Below are positions 12,264 through 21,876 of a stretch of 64,000 nucleotides of DNA, in pieces. The notes under the pieces are model-generated. The model was not told the DNA's origin. It saw nothing but the letters and a program-made list of their open reading frames with translations, and ran no database searches. Position 1 is the first letter of the stretch; every line of letters starts with the position of its first letter. A program made the position numbers and the translations under genes. Origin of the DNA: Glycomyces amatae (GTDB lineage Bacteria > Actinomycetota > Actinomycetes > Mycobacteriales > Micromonosporaceae); contig NZ_JAJLQZ010000002.1 of NCBI RefSeq assembly GCF_020991375.1, positions 62,001-126,000 on the forward strand. Direction: 5' to 3'.

Positions 12264-12941
12264 GTGGAGCTGATCCCCTTCGTCGTCGCGCCCCTCGGCG
12301 CCCTCACCTGCGTCGGGGCGGTCGTCGCGGTGGTCGTGGTCGCGGTGCACCACACCCGGCAGGCGCGCCGGCGCCAGATGGCCGCCTACCACCACTGGGC
12401 GGTCCGGCACGGCTTCCACTACTGGCCCGAGGAGCCCTCGGCGCTGGCGATCTCGGCCCAGGCGCCGCTGGCGGGCGGCCACGGCCGCCAGGCCCTGGAC
12501 GTCTTCCGCGGGAAGTACAAGGGCGCGCACCTGCACTGCTTCGAGCTGCGGTACCAGACCGGCAGCGGCGACAGCCAGAGCACCCACTACTTCCAGGTGG
12601 TGGCGATCAGCCTGCCCGCGACCCGGCCGCTGCTGGACATCGGCCACGAGAACTTCCTCAGCAAGCGGTTCGACAAGGACATCGAGTTCGAGAACCAGGC
12701 GTTCAACGACCGGTTCAAGATCTTGTCGCCGAGCCCCCGCTACGCCTACGACGTGATCCACGCCCGGACGATGGAGTGGATGCTCACCGACTGGCGGGCG
12801 TGGTCGTACCACTGGCGCTTCGAGGGGCCGTGGCTGATGACCTTCCGCTCGGGCCGGCTGAACCTGAACGAGGTCTTCTTCTACGCGGACTTCCTGCACG
12901 AGGTGCTGGACCGGGTGCCCGACCACGTGTGGAAGGACTGA
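12264..12941 (+). CDS. Membrane-anchored protein downstream of LemA (paralogue 2)
   Basis: A 225-residue paralogue of the preceding protein. It has a longer N-terminal membrane helix (about residues 5-28) and the same soluble domain, with LDVFRGKYKG, FQVVAISLPA, DIEFENQAFNDRFKI, VIHARTMEWML and the almost identical WRFEGPWLMTFRSG block. By eye, the domains are well over half identical. GTG 12264 follows a strong TGAGGAGG site after a 62-base gap. No catalytic motif is evident; shared invariant residues (H-A-R-T-M-E-W, F-E-G-P-W-L-M) point to a binding or structural role. Function unknown. Confidence 0.8.
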   Translation: MELIPFVVAPLGALTCVGAVVAVVVVAVHHTRQARRRQMAAYHHWAVRHGFHYWPEEPSALAISAQAPLAGGHGRQALDVFRGKYKGAHLHCFELRYQTGSGDSQSTHYFQVVAISLPATRPLLDIGHENFLSKRFDKDIEFENQAFNDRFKILSPSPRYAYDVIHARTMEWMLTDWRAWSYHWRFEGPWLMTFRSGRLNLNEVFFYADFLHEVLDRVPDHVWKD

Positions 12942-13123
12942 GGCGCGGAAGGCTTGCCGGAGGGCTTGCGGGCCCGCCGTGGCCGGCCCCGTCAGGTGCG
13001 GGAGCCGAGGTCTTCGACGGCAGGCTCACCACCGGGTTCACCCCGGCCCCGTCCGGTGCGGGGAGCCGGGGCGCGCCCTGGTGGCGGCCCCCGGAGGGAG
13101 GCGGACCGGCGCCGCGCGGCTGT

Positions 13124-13129
13124 TAGACT
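13124..13129 (+). promoter_or_regulatory. Putative -10 box (TAGACT) for tRNA-Gln
   Basis: TAGACT lies about 37 nt before the mature tRNA 5' end. The 12942-13123 stretch is GC-rich; it holds two imperfect copies of a GGCCCCGTCNGGTGCGG word and no gene. Confidence 0.45.
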
Positions 13130-13166
13130 GGCTCCGCGCGCGCCCGTCGCCCCGACGCGCTCGCAA

Positions 13167-13238
13167 TGGCCCGTGGTGTAATTGGCAACACTACTGATTT
13201 TGGTTCAGTCATTTCAGGTTCGAGTCCTGGCGGGCCAG
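13167..13238 (+). tRNA. tRNA-Gln (anticodon TTG)
   Basis: The 7-bp acceptor stem TGGCCCG/CGGGCCA is perfect, the discriminator base is G, and an encoded CCA follows (13239-13241). The anticodon stem ACTGA/TCAGT encloses TTTTGGT, giving anticodon TTG, which reads CAA. The T arm GGTTCGAGTCC is canonical. The weak first acceptor pair T-A is typical of glutamine tRNA. The stretch 13242-13444 after it has no gene I can support. Confidence 0.95.
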
Positions 13239-13444
13239 CCATTCCCTCTCCCGGCAGGGCTCTCCCCGCAGGGCCTTCCTGACACGCCCCCCGTCCGCGG
13301 CGCGGAGCGCGGCCCGGCCGGAACACCGCTGAGGCACGCGAAAGCCGCCGAGGCCCGGGGGCCCCCGTTCTTCAATCCTCCCTCGCGGGTCCGACATGGT
13401 CCGGCTCGAACAAGGCGCGAGCGGTCGTCGCGTTCGGTGCCGCG

Positions 13445-14533
13445 TTAGCGCATCCGGTCGATGAGGGCCGCGAAACCCGTCTCCGCCGCGCCCGTCAGCG
13501 CGCCCTCGTCGCCCAGCACCGGGGTCCGCAGCCGCAGGCGCGAGCGCAGGTGCGGCAGCGTCGCCCCGGCCAGCGCCGACCGCACCGGGGCCGCCGCCGA
13601 GAGGTACAGCTCCCGCAGCCAGCCGCCGAACAGGATCTCGTCCGGGCCCGTCGCCGTCACCACCGCGCCCAGCGCCCGCCCCAGGTCCTCGCCCGACCGG
13701 TGCAGCGCGTCCCGCGCCGCCGCGTCGCCCATGCCCGCCGCCAGCGTCGCCTCCTCGATGTCCTCGGCGTACCCGAACGCCTCCATCTCCGCCTCCAGGC
13801 ACCCCCGCAGCCCGCAGGCGCACTCGCGTCCGTTCGGTTCGACCACGATGTGCCCCAACTGAATCGATCCACCGCGCTGCGCGCGGCCCTCGACCACGAG
13901 CCCGGCCGTGAGGCCCCGCCCGCCGTGCAGGTACAGCAGCGTCGTCGCCTCGTGCGCGTCGCCCCGCGACCACTCGCCGACCGCCGCGGCGGTCGCCGTG
14001 TCCACCACCCGCCACTCGCGGCCGGTCGCCGCCGCCAGGTCGGCGGCCACGTCGCGCCCGGCCCAGCCCAGCTCGGTCGAGTGCGCGACGATCCCCGCGT
14101 CGACCAGGCCGGGCACCGCCGCCACCGCCTCGGCGCCCGCGGACCCGGCCAGTTCGGCGGCGGCCGCCGCGGCCGAGACCGGCTCCGCGCCCGACGCCAG
14201 CGCCGCCTCCGACCGCTCCAGCACCTCGCCGCCCAGGCCGACCAGCGCGAACCGCACCCGGTCGGCGCGGATCTCCACCGCGGCCACGGCGAGCGCCTTC
14301 GGGACGCACTCGACCAGCGTCGAGGGCCGCCCGGCCGACCCGGTCGACCGCCCCGTCGTCTCCTGGAGGTGCCCCGACTCGGCCAGGTCCGAGGCGAGGG
14401 CGGCGATCGTGGACCGGTTGAGGCCCAGCGCCTCGGTGAGTTCGGCCCTGGTCTGGGGGCCGTGCCGGTGGAGCTGTCCGAGCAGTGCCGCGCGATTGCG
14501 CCGCCGCAGCTCCTCAGTCCCGGGCCGGGCCAC
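13445..14533 (-). CDS. ROK family transcriptional repressor (XylR/NagC type)
   Basis: A 362-residue regulator. The N-terminal winged helix-turn-helix is at about residues 10-60 (LLGQLHRHGPQTRAELTEAL, NRSTIAALASDL). The ROK sugar-kinase-like domain follows, with the zinc-binding pattern CACGLRGCLEAE near residue 215 and a HIVVEP block. It lacks an obvious catalytic kinase Asp in the usual context, as expected for repressors. GTG start at 14533 lies 3 bases after the permease stop, in the xylose-type importer operon, so it probably represses that operon when sugar is absent. A palindrome over the operon promoter (17706-17719) is a good operator candidate. Confidence 0.88.
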   Translation of the reverse strand: MARPGTEELRRRNRAALLGQLHRHGPQTRAELTEALGLNRSTIAALASDLAESGHLQETTGRSTGSAGRPSTLVECVPKALAVAAVEIRADRVRFALVGLGGEVLERSEAALASGAEPVSAAAAAAELAGSAGAEAVAAVPGLVDAGIVAHSTELGWAGRDVAADLAAATGREWRVVDTATAAAVGEWSRGDAHEATTLLYLHGGRGLTAGLVVEGRAQRGGSIQLGHIVVEPNGRECACGLRGCLEAEMEAFGYAEDIEEATLAAGMGDAAARDALHRSGEDLGRALGAVVTATGPDEILFGGWLRELYLSAAAPVRSALAGATLPHLRSRLRLRTPVLGDEGALTGAAETGFAALIDRMR

Positions 14534-14536
14534 CGG

Positions 14537-15799
14537 TCAGTGCCTGCCGAAGAGCTTGCCCCGGCCCCGCGACATGGCGTCGACGCCCGCCGCGAGCAGC
14601 AGGACCGCTCCGGTCACACCGAACCGCACGCCCGCGCTCAGGCCCATGAGGCCCATCCCGTTGTTGATGATCGCCACCACCGCTCCTCCCAGCAAAGCGG
14701 CCCGCACCGTGCCCTTGCCACCGAAGAGGCTAGCACCGCCGATCACGGCCGCCCCCACAGAAAGCAGCAGCACATTGGACCCGCCCGTGTTCGGGTCGAC
14801 CGAGGCCGCGCGCGAGGCGGCCACGACGCCGCCGACGGCGGCCATGCCCGAGCAGACGACGAACGCGGCGATGCGCACCCGGTCGACGTTCACGCCCGCG
14901 CGCATCGCGGCCTCCGCGTTCCCGCCCACCGCGTAGAGGTGGCGCCCGAACCTGGTGCGGTGCAGCACGAACGTCCACACCGCGAACAGCCCTCCGAGGA
15001 GCGCCACCACCACGGGCACGCCCGTGAGCGAGATGATCTGCGGGTTCGCCGAGCGCTCCAGGTTCAGCAGGAACACCGTCGCGGTCAGCAGCGCCGCCAG
15101 GGCGCCGATCCGGGCCAGGACCACCGCGAGCGGCTCGTGGACGAGCGAGCGCGCGACCCGGCGCCGCCAGCGCTGGACCTGGAGGGCCGCGTAGGCGGCG
15201 ACGGTCACGACCAGCAGCGCCCAGCCCTGCCAGCGCTCGAGGTTCCCGCCCGCCAGGGCCTTGACCGTCTCGTCGTTGATGGAGATGTTGGTGCCCTCGT
15301 CGAGGATCATGAGCACGATCCCCTGGAAGGCGAGGAACGCCGCGAGCGTGACCACGAACGAGGGGATGCCGAGCTTGACGACGAGCGTCCCGATCACGAG
15401 CCCGATGACGACGCCCGTGGCCAGGGCCGCGCCGATCGCGAGCGGCCACGGCATGCCCCAGTCGGTGAGGATCACCGCCATGATCGAGGCGCACACGCCC
15501 GAGGCGAACCCCGCCGAGAGGTCGATCTCCCCGATGACGAGGACGAACACGAGCCCCATGGCGATGCACGCGACCGCCGCGCCCTGCCCGAAGAGGTTGG
15601 CGAGGTTCCCGACCGACAGGAACACCGGTTTGGACAGCCCGAAGAACACGCACAGCGCGATGATCCCGGCGACGGCCGGGAGCGCCCCGACCTCGCCCGA
15701 GCGCACCTCGGCCCAGTAGGACCTGGCGTGGTCGAGCACGGCGCGGCCCGCGCCCGGCCGGGGCGGGGCGGCGGGGGGCGTCTGCGTCTCTGCGGTCAC
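14537..15799 (-). CDS. Sugar ABC transporter permease, XylH type
   Basis: A 420-residue polytopic membrane protein of the BPD_transp_2 family. It shows about ten or more hydrophobic segments and the family segments GEIDLSAGFASGV and GGKGTVRAALLGG. It would form the membrane channel for a monosaccharide. The length and an extra hydrophobic region in the middle fit the long xylose-type permeases. GTG 15799 overlaps the ATPase gene stop (GTGA), so the start is secure; the protein begins with a short Pro-rich tail before the first membrane segment. Confidence 0.88.
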   Translation of the reverse strand: MTAETQTPPAAPPRPGAGRAVLDHARSYWAEVRSGEVGALPAVAGIIALCVFFGLSKPVFLSVGNLANLFGQGAAVACIAMGLVFVLVIGEIDLSAGFASGVCASIMAVILTDWGMPWPLAIGAALATGVVIGLVIGTLVVKLGIPSFVVTLAAFLAFQGIVLMILDEGTNISINDETVKALAGGNLERWQGWALLVVTVAAYAALQVQRWRRRVARSLVHEPLAVVLARIGALAALLTATVFLLNLERSANPQIISLTGVPVVVALLGGLFAVWTFVLHRTRFGRHLYAVGGNAEAAMRAGVNVDRVRIAAFVVCSGMAAVGGVVAASRAASVDPNTGGSNVLLLSVGAAVIGGASLFGGKGTVRAALLGGAVVAIINNGMGLMGLSAGVRFGVTGAVLLLAAGVDAMSRGRGKLFGRH

Positions 15800-16560
15800 G
15801 GCCGGACTCCGTTCTGGTCGGTGAGGCCCAGCTGGCCGGACCGGCCGCTGGTGATCAGCTCGACGACCTGCGACTGGGTGGCGTCGGCCGCGTCGAGCAC
15901 GGCGGCCATGCGCCCCAGGTAGAGCGCGGCGATCCGGTCGGCCACGGCGAACACGTCGTTGAGGTTGTGGGAGATGTAGAGGACGGCCAGGCCCTGGTCG
16001 GCCAGGCGCCGGATGAGCTCGAGCACCTGCCTGGTCTGGGCCACGCCGAGCGCGGCGGTGGGCTCGTCGAGGATGACGAGGCGGGAGTTCCACAGGACCG
16101 CCTTGGCGATGGCGACGGTCTGGCGCTGCCCGCCCGAGAGGCTCGCGACGGGCTGGCGGAGGTTGCGGATGGTGCGGACGGCGAGCGAGGAGAGGGTCTC
16201 GGCGGCGAGCTGCTCCATGGCGTCGTCGTCGAGGACGAGGCCGCGGCGGCGCTCGCGGCCGAGGAAGAGGTTCTCGACCACGTCGAGGTTGTCGCACAGG
16301 GCGAGGTCCTGGTAGACGATCTCGATGCCGAGCGCGGCGGCGTCGCGCGGGCTGGTGATGTGGCGGGCCTCGCCGTCGACGCGGACCTCGCCGCCGTCGA
16401 TGCCGTGGATGCCGGCCACGCACTTGACCAGGGTGGACTTTCCCGCGCCGTTGTCGCCGACCAGGGCGCAGACCTCTCCGGCGTCGATCGCGAGATCGAC
16501 GTCGGAGAGGACCTCCACCGGTCCGAAGCGCTTCGAGATACCGGTGAGTTCGAGCAGCAC
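15796..16560 (-). CDS. Sugar ABC transporter ATP-binding protein (single domain)
   Basis: 254 residues with Walker A GDNGAGKSTLVK near residue 36, signature LSGGQRQ, Walker B LVILDEPTAAL and a switch His in YISHN. XylG and RbsA proteins usually have two such domains in about 500 residues; here there is only one, so the transporter must use a homodimer. The gene lies between the binding protein (13-base gap) and the permease (4-base overlap) and is certainly co-transcribed with them. Confidence 0.92.
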   Translation of the reverse strand: MLLELTGISKRFGPVEVLSDVDLAIDAGEVCALVGDNGAGKSTLVKCVAGIHGIDGGEVRVDGEARHITSPRDAAALGIEIVYQDLALCDNLDVVENLFLGRERRRGLVLDDDAMEQLAAETLSSLAVRTIRNLRQPVASLSGGQRQTVAIAKAVLWNSRLVILDEPTAALGVAQTRQVLELIRRLADQGLAVLYISHNLNDVFAVADRIAALYLGRMAAVLDAADATQSQVVELITSGRSGQLGLTDQNGVRP

Positions 16561-16573
16561 CGTGTCTGGCCCC

Positions 16574-17683
16574 CTAACCGATCCCGTGCTGGGCGCACAG
16601 GTCCGCGTAGTCGTCGGCGCACAGCTCGGCCGGGTCGGCGTAGCCGTCGTCGACGACGGCCTGGATGTTCTCGACGGTGACGGGGATGGACTCCAGGAGC
16701 ACGGCCGGGACCTCCTCGGAGCTGATCGGGTCGACCACGCTGCCCTCGGTGCTTGGCTTCTCGCCGTTCGCCAGGGCGATGGCCAGTTCGGCGGCGGCGT
16801 CGGCCTCCTGCTTGACGGGCTTGTACACGGTCATGCACTGGTCGCCGGTGAGGATGTTCTGGAGGCCCTGGATGGTCGCGTCCTGGCCGGTGACCGGGAT
16901 GGTCCCGTTGAGGTTCTTGCGCTGGAGGACGGTGATCACGGCGTGGGCGAGGTCGTCGTTGGCGGCGAGGACGCCGTCGATCTCGTCGCCGGTGGAGGTG
17001 AGCATCTGCTCGAACAGCGTGCCGCCCTCGGCGTTGTCCCAGTCGGGCACCCACTCGTCGGGGCCCTTCTCGAAGGTGCCGTCGGCGTAGAGCGGGTCGA
17101 GCACGGAGTCGTAGCCGTTCTTGAACAGGGTCGCGTTGTTGTCGGTGGGGGAGCCGTTGAGCTCGGCCACGAGGGGGGTCTCGACGCCCTCGAGGCAGGC
17201 GGCGAGGCCTTCGCCCTGGAAGACGCCGACCTGCTCGTTGTCGAAGCTCACGTAGTAGTCGGCGCCGCCGTCCTCGGTGAGGCGGTCGTAGTCGATGGTG
17301 GCCACGCCCTGGGACTTGGCCTTCTCGATGACGGTTTTGCCGGTGCCGGAGTCGAGGTTCACGGTGACCAGGACGTCGACGCCGCTGGTGAGCATCTGGT
17401 CGGCGATGGTCTGGAAGTCCTCGCGGCTGCCCTGGGCGTTCTGGATGTCGTAGTCGACCCCGGCGGCCTCGAAGGCCTCCTGGAGGTACTTGCGGTCGGC
17501 GGTCTCCCAGCGGTCGGAGGAGGCCGAGTCGGGGAGGATGACGCCGATGAGCGGCGTGTCCCCGTCGCCGCCGGAGTCCTCCTGGGAGCAGGCGGCGAGG
17601 GTGAGGGCGAGGGCCGCGGCGGCGGTCGCGCCGAGGGCGGCGCGGGCCCTGGATCGGGTGGAGCGGCTTCTGAGAAGGTGCAT
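16574..17683 (-). CDS. Xylose-type sugar-binding lipoprotein of an ABC importer
   Basis: A 369-residue periplasmic-binding-protein-like lipoprotein. The signal peptide ends in a lipobox LTLAAC with the lipidated Cys at residue 32. The mature protein resembles XylF/ChvE: IGVILPDSASSDRWETADRK, IDYDRLTEDGGADYYVSFDN and GVLAANDDLAHAVI blocks. The substrate is most likely D-xylose or a related aldose; this is by resemblance, not proof. ATG 17683 has an ideal GGAGGT site. It is the first gene of the operon, with promoter and operator at 17706-17745. Confidence 0.88.
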   Translation of the reverse strand: MHLLRSRSTRSRARAALGATAAAALALTLAACSQEDSGGDGDTPLIGVILPDSASSDRWETADRKYLQEAFEAAGVDYDIQNAQGSREDFQTIADQMLTSGVDVLVTVNLDSGTGKTVIEKAKSQGVATIDYDRLTEDGGADYYVSFDNEQVGVFQGEGLAACLEGVETPLVAELNGSPTDNNATLFKNGYDSVLDPLYADGTFEKGPDEWVPDWDNAEGGTLFEQMLTSTGDEIDGVLAANDDLAHAVITVLQRKNLNGTIPVTGQDATIQGLQNILTGDQCMTVYKPVKQEADAAAELAIALANGEKPSTEGSVVDPISSEEVPAVLLESIPVTVENIQAVVDDGYADPAELCADDYADLCAQHGIG

Positions 17684-17705
17684 GAGAGGTACCTCCGAGA
17701 TTTGT

Positions 17706-17745
17706 TGTTGACTGCAACATATGATGCGTGACGAAGGTCGCACAA
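17706..17745 (-). promoter_or_regulatory. Promoter with overlapping palindromic operator of the sugar importer operon
   Basis: On the minus strand, TTGTGC (17745-17740) and TATGTT (17721-17716) are 18 nt apart. A palindrome TGTTGCAGTCAACA (17706-17719) overlaps the -10 box and likely start site. This is where a ROK repressor would block transcription. Confidence 0.6.
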
Positions 17746-17847
17746 GTCTCGCGGGAGTGGATAGCGCATGCCATCGGTAACGATTCGGTAATGGCGGACA
17801 TCCGGTCCGCTTCGGCGGCCCGGGCCGTTCACCCCGGCGCCACCGGC

Positions 17848-17853
17848 TACCAT
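17848..17853 (+). promoter_or_regulatory. Putative -10 box (TACCAT) for glmU
   Basis: TACCAT ends 8 nt before ATG 17862 with no ribosome site between them, suggesting a leaderless transcript. Confidence 0.4.
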
Positions 17854-17861
17854 GGCCCATC

Positions 17862-19301
<1,440 letters not shown>

Positions 19302-19401
19302 CGCGACACTAAACGCCCGGGCCCCTCGCGCTTTCGGGCCGGGTCGGGGACACTGGAACCGTCGAGGTTCAGGTGAGACGACCTATGGGGGAGCCCACGT
19401 C

Positions 19402-20385
19402 ATGGCGAGCATGTCCGCTGTCAACTCCAAGATGCTCATGCTGTTCTCCGGGCGCGGCTACCCGGAGCTGGCTGAGGAGATCGGCAGGCACCTCGGGGTC
19501 GCGCCGACCCCGATGAGCGCCTACTCGTTCGCCAACGGCGAGCTCTTCGTCCGGTACCAGGAGTCCGTCCGCGGCTGCGACGCCTTCGTCGTCCAGTCCA
19601 TGCCCGCGCCGATCAACGAGTGGGTCATGGAGACCCTCATCATGATCGACGCGCTCAAGCGCGGCTCCGCCAAGCGCATCACGGTCGTGCTGCCGTTCTA
19701 CCCGTACGCGCGCCAGGACAAGAAGCACCAGGGCCGCGAGCCGATCTCGGCGCGGCTCATCGCCGACATGTTCAAGACCGCCGGCGCCGACCGCATCCTC
19801 ACCGTCGACCTGCACACCGCGCAGATCCAGGGCTTCTTCGACGGGCCCGTCGACCACCTCTTCGCCATGGGCACCCTCGCCCGCTACGTCGAGGAGAAGT
19901 ACGCCGACCGCCAGATGGCGATCGTCTCGCCCGACACCGGGCGCGTGCGCCTCGCGGAGCGCTGGTCCGACCGCCTCGGCGGCTGCCCCATCGCCTTCGT
20001 GCACAAGACCCGCGACCCGCTCAAGCCCAACCAGGTGGTCGCGCACAAGGTCGTCGGCGACGTCGAGGGCCGCACCTGCCTGCTCATCGACGACATGATC
20101 GACACCGCCGGCACCATCTGCTCCGCCGCCGAGATGCTCCACGAGTCGGGCGTCGAGGACATCGTCATCGCCTCGACCCACCCGATCATGTCCGGCCCCG
20201 CCGCCGAGCGCCTGGCCGCCGCCCCGGTCAGCGAGGTCATCGTCACCAACACCCTCCCGCTCCCCAAGGAGGCCGCGGACCTCGAGAAGCTCACGGTCCT
20301 GTCGATCGCCCCGCTCGTGGCCAAGGCCATCTGGGAGGTCTTCAACGACGGCTCCGTCACGACCCTGTTCGGCGGCCTCTCGTAA
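19402..20385 (+). CDS. prs: Ribose-phosphate pyrophosphokinase (PRPP synthase)
   Basis: It makes PRPP from ribose 5-phosphate and ATP for nucleotide, histidine and tryptophan synthesis. Class I features are visible: LFSGRGYPELAEEIG, YARQDKKHQGREPISARL, DLHTAQIQGFF and the PRPP loop LLIDDMIDTAGTI near residue 232. It has 327 residues. ATG 19402 has a TGGGGGAG site upstream; ATG 19411 is a possible alternative. The residues before 19402 in the same frame are low complexity and unlike the family. Confidence 0.95.
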   Translation: MASMSAVNSKMLMLFSGRGYPELAEEIGRHLGVAPTPMSAYSFANGELFVRYQESVRGCDAFVVQSMPAPINEWVMETLIMIDALKRGSAKRITVVLPFYPYARQDKKHQGREPISARLIADMFKTAGADRILTVDLHTAQIQGFFDGPVDHLFAMGTLARYVEEKYADRQMAIVSPDTGRVRLAERWSDRLGGCPIAFVHKTRDPLKPNQVVAHKVVGDVEGRTCLLIDDMIDTAGTICSAAEMLHESGVEDIVIASTHPIMSGPAAERLAAAPVSEVIVTNTLPLPKEAADLEKLTVLSIAPLVAKAIWEVFNDGSVTTLFGGLS

Positions 20386-20403
20386 ATCACACTGCGATGC
20401 CCG

Positions 20404-20586
20404 TGTCAAGGCGGATCTGACGCGCGTAGTACTCTGGTGGGGTTGCCGACGGCGAGGGTGTCCTCCAGAGGGCGCCGTAATCGACGCAAAGGCGTAGGTC
20501 TCTTCAGGGCTGCCTGCCCTTCCGAATGCCGACGTGAGCGTCGAGCGCCGCATGAAATGTTGCTTGAAAAACAGGGGAGTATTTCC
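20404..20586 (+). promoter_or_regulatory. rplY promoter and leader
   Basis: TAGTAC (20427-20432) is a plausible -10, with a weak -35-like TGTCAA 17 nt before. The leader would be about 145 nt and less GC-rich near its end (GTTGCTTGAAAAACAGGGGAG), which carries the rplY ribosome site. Confidence 0.35.
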
Positions 20587-21192
20587 GTGTCCGAAGTTCG
20601 TATCAGCGCAGAGCCTCGCACTGACTTCGGGAAGGGCGGTGCCCGCCGTACGCGCAGGGCTGGAAAGGTTCCCGCGGTGGTCTACGGCCACGGCGAGAAG
20701 CCGCGCCACATTTCCCTTCCCGGGCTCGAGCTCGCCGCCGCCATCCGCAAGGGCGGCGCCAACCAGCTCATCCAGGTCGAGGTCACCGACGGCACCCGCG
20801 AGCTGGTGATCCCCAAGGACATCCAGCGCGACCCGATCCGCGACGAGATCGTCCACGCCGACCTGCTCATCGTCCGCCGCGGCGAGACCATCACCACCGA
20901 CATCCCGATCTCCTTCACCGGCGAGGTGGAGAAGGGCGGCCTGGTCGTGCACGAGCTGAACACGCTGTCGGTCGAGGCCGAGGCCACCCACATCCCCGAG
21001 TCCATCGAGGTGAGCATCGAGGGCCTGGCCATCGGCTCGCAGCGACTCGTCTCCGAGATCGAGGTGCCCAAGGGCATCACCGTCCTCACCGACGGCGAGC
21101 AGGTGCTGGCCACCGTCAGCGAGCCCCGCGGCGAGGAGCCCGCCGAGGACGCTGAGGGCGAGGCCGAGGACGCCGCCGCGCCCGCCGAGTAG
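20587..21192 (+). CDS. rplY: 50S ribosomal protein L25/general stress protein Ctc
   Basis: A 5S-rRNA-binding protein of the two-domain Ctc type, 201 residues. The N-terminal L25 domain shows RTDFGKGGARRTRRAGKVPAV and VYGHGEK; the C-terminal TL5-like domain shows FTGEVEKGGLV and TVLTDGEQVLATV. An acidic tail (Glu/Asp/Ala) closes the protein. GTG 20587 has an AGGGGAG site upstream. pth follows after 15 bases, the usual partner. Confidence 0.95.
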   Translation: MSEVRISAEPRTDFGKGGARRTRRAGKVPAVVYGHGEKPRHISLPGLELAAAIRKGGANQLIQVEVTDGTRELVIPKDIQRDPIRDEIVHADLLIVRRGETITTDIPISFTGEVEKGGLVVHELNTLSVEAEATHIPESIEVSIEGLAIGSQRLVSEIEVPKGITVLTDGEQVLATVSEPRGEEPAEDAEGEAEDAAAPAE

Positions 21193-21207
21193 TATCGGAT
21201 TCTCGAC

Positions 21208-21798
21208 ATGACCGACACCCCGACGCTCGTGGCCGGCCTGGGCAATCCCGGGCCGAAGTACGCCGCGAACCGCCACAATGTCGGTTTCATGGTCGTCGAC
21301 GCGCTCGCGAAGCGCGTCGGCGGTCGTTTCGCCGTGGCCCGCAAGGCCCGCGCCGAAGTCTGCGAGGCCCGCCTGGGGGTAGGCGGGCCTCGCGTCGTCC
21401 TCGTCAAGCCCATGACGTACATGAACCTCTCCGGCGAGTCCGTCGGGCCGCTCGCCCAGTACTTCGGGATCGCCCCCGAGTCGGTGATCGCCGTCCACGA
21501 CGAGCTCGACATCCCCTTCGGCCGGATCCGCATCAAGCGCGGCGGCGGCGAAGGCGGCCACAACGGCCTGCGCTCGCTCACGAAGGTCCTGGGCACCAAG
21601 GACTACGCCCGGGTCCGGTTCGGCATCGGGCGCCCGCCCGGCCGCCAGGACGCGGCCGACTACGTCCTCAAGGACTTCGCCAAGTCCGAGCGGACCGAAG
21701 TGGACCTGAACATCGAGCTGGCCGCCGACGCGGTCGAGGCGATCATCGAGAAGGGCTTCGTGACGGCGCAGAACGCCGTCAACGCGCCCAACGAATAG
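21208..21798 (+). CDS. pth: Peptidyl-tRNA hydrolase
   Basis: It cleaves peptidyl-tRNA released from stalled ribosomes. The 196-residue protein begins with [20 protein letters not shown], which holds the catalytic His of the RHNVG motif. It continues with [20 protein letters not shown] and [11 protein letters not shown], all Pth signatures. ATG 21208 lies 15 bases after rplY, so the pair is co-transcribed. Confidence 0.96.
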   Translation: MTDTPTLVAGLGNPGPKYAANRHNVGFMVVDALAKRVGGRFAVARKARAEVCEARLGVGGPRVVLVKPMTYMNLSGESVGPLAQYFGIAPESVIAVHDELDIPFGRIRIKRGGGEGGHNGLRSLTKVLGTKDYARVRFGIGRPPGRQDAADYVLKDFAKSERTEVDLNIELAADAVEAIIEKGFVTAQNAVNAPNE

Positions 21799-21832
21799 TC
21801 CTCTGCAAACCTGCTGCACCGCAAGGCGATCC

Positions 21833-21860
21833 GGGACGGCCCGCGATAATGGACCGTCCC
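21833..21860 (+). terminator. Probable weak terminator after pth
   Basis: GGGACGG (21833-21839) pairs with CCGTCCC (21854-21860) around a 14-nt loop. Confidence 0.5.
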
Positions 21861-21876
21861 TCGTGTATGCCGTAGT

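Noticed and set aside
12942..13166. Short open frames between the LemA unit and tRNA-Gln
   Set aside because: They are GC-driven, contain an imperfect DNA repeat, and lack protein-like features; one even runs into the tRNA.
13242..13444. Possible small gene or terminator after tRNA-Gln
   Set aside because: The CGGGGGCCCCCG palindrome has no loop and no frame is protein-like.
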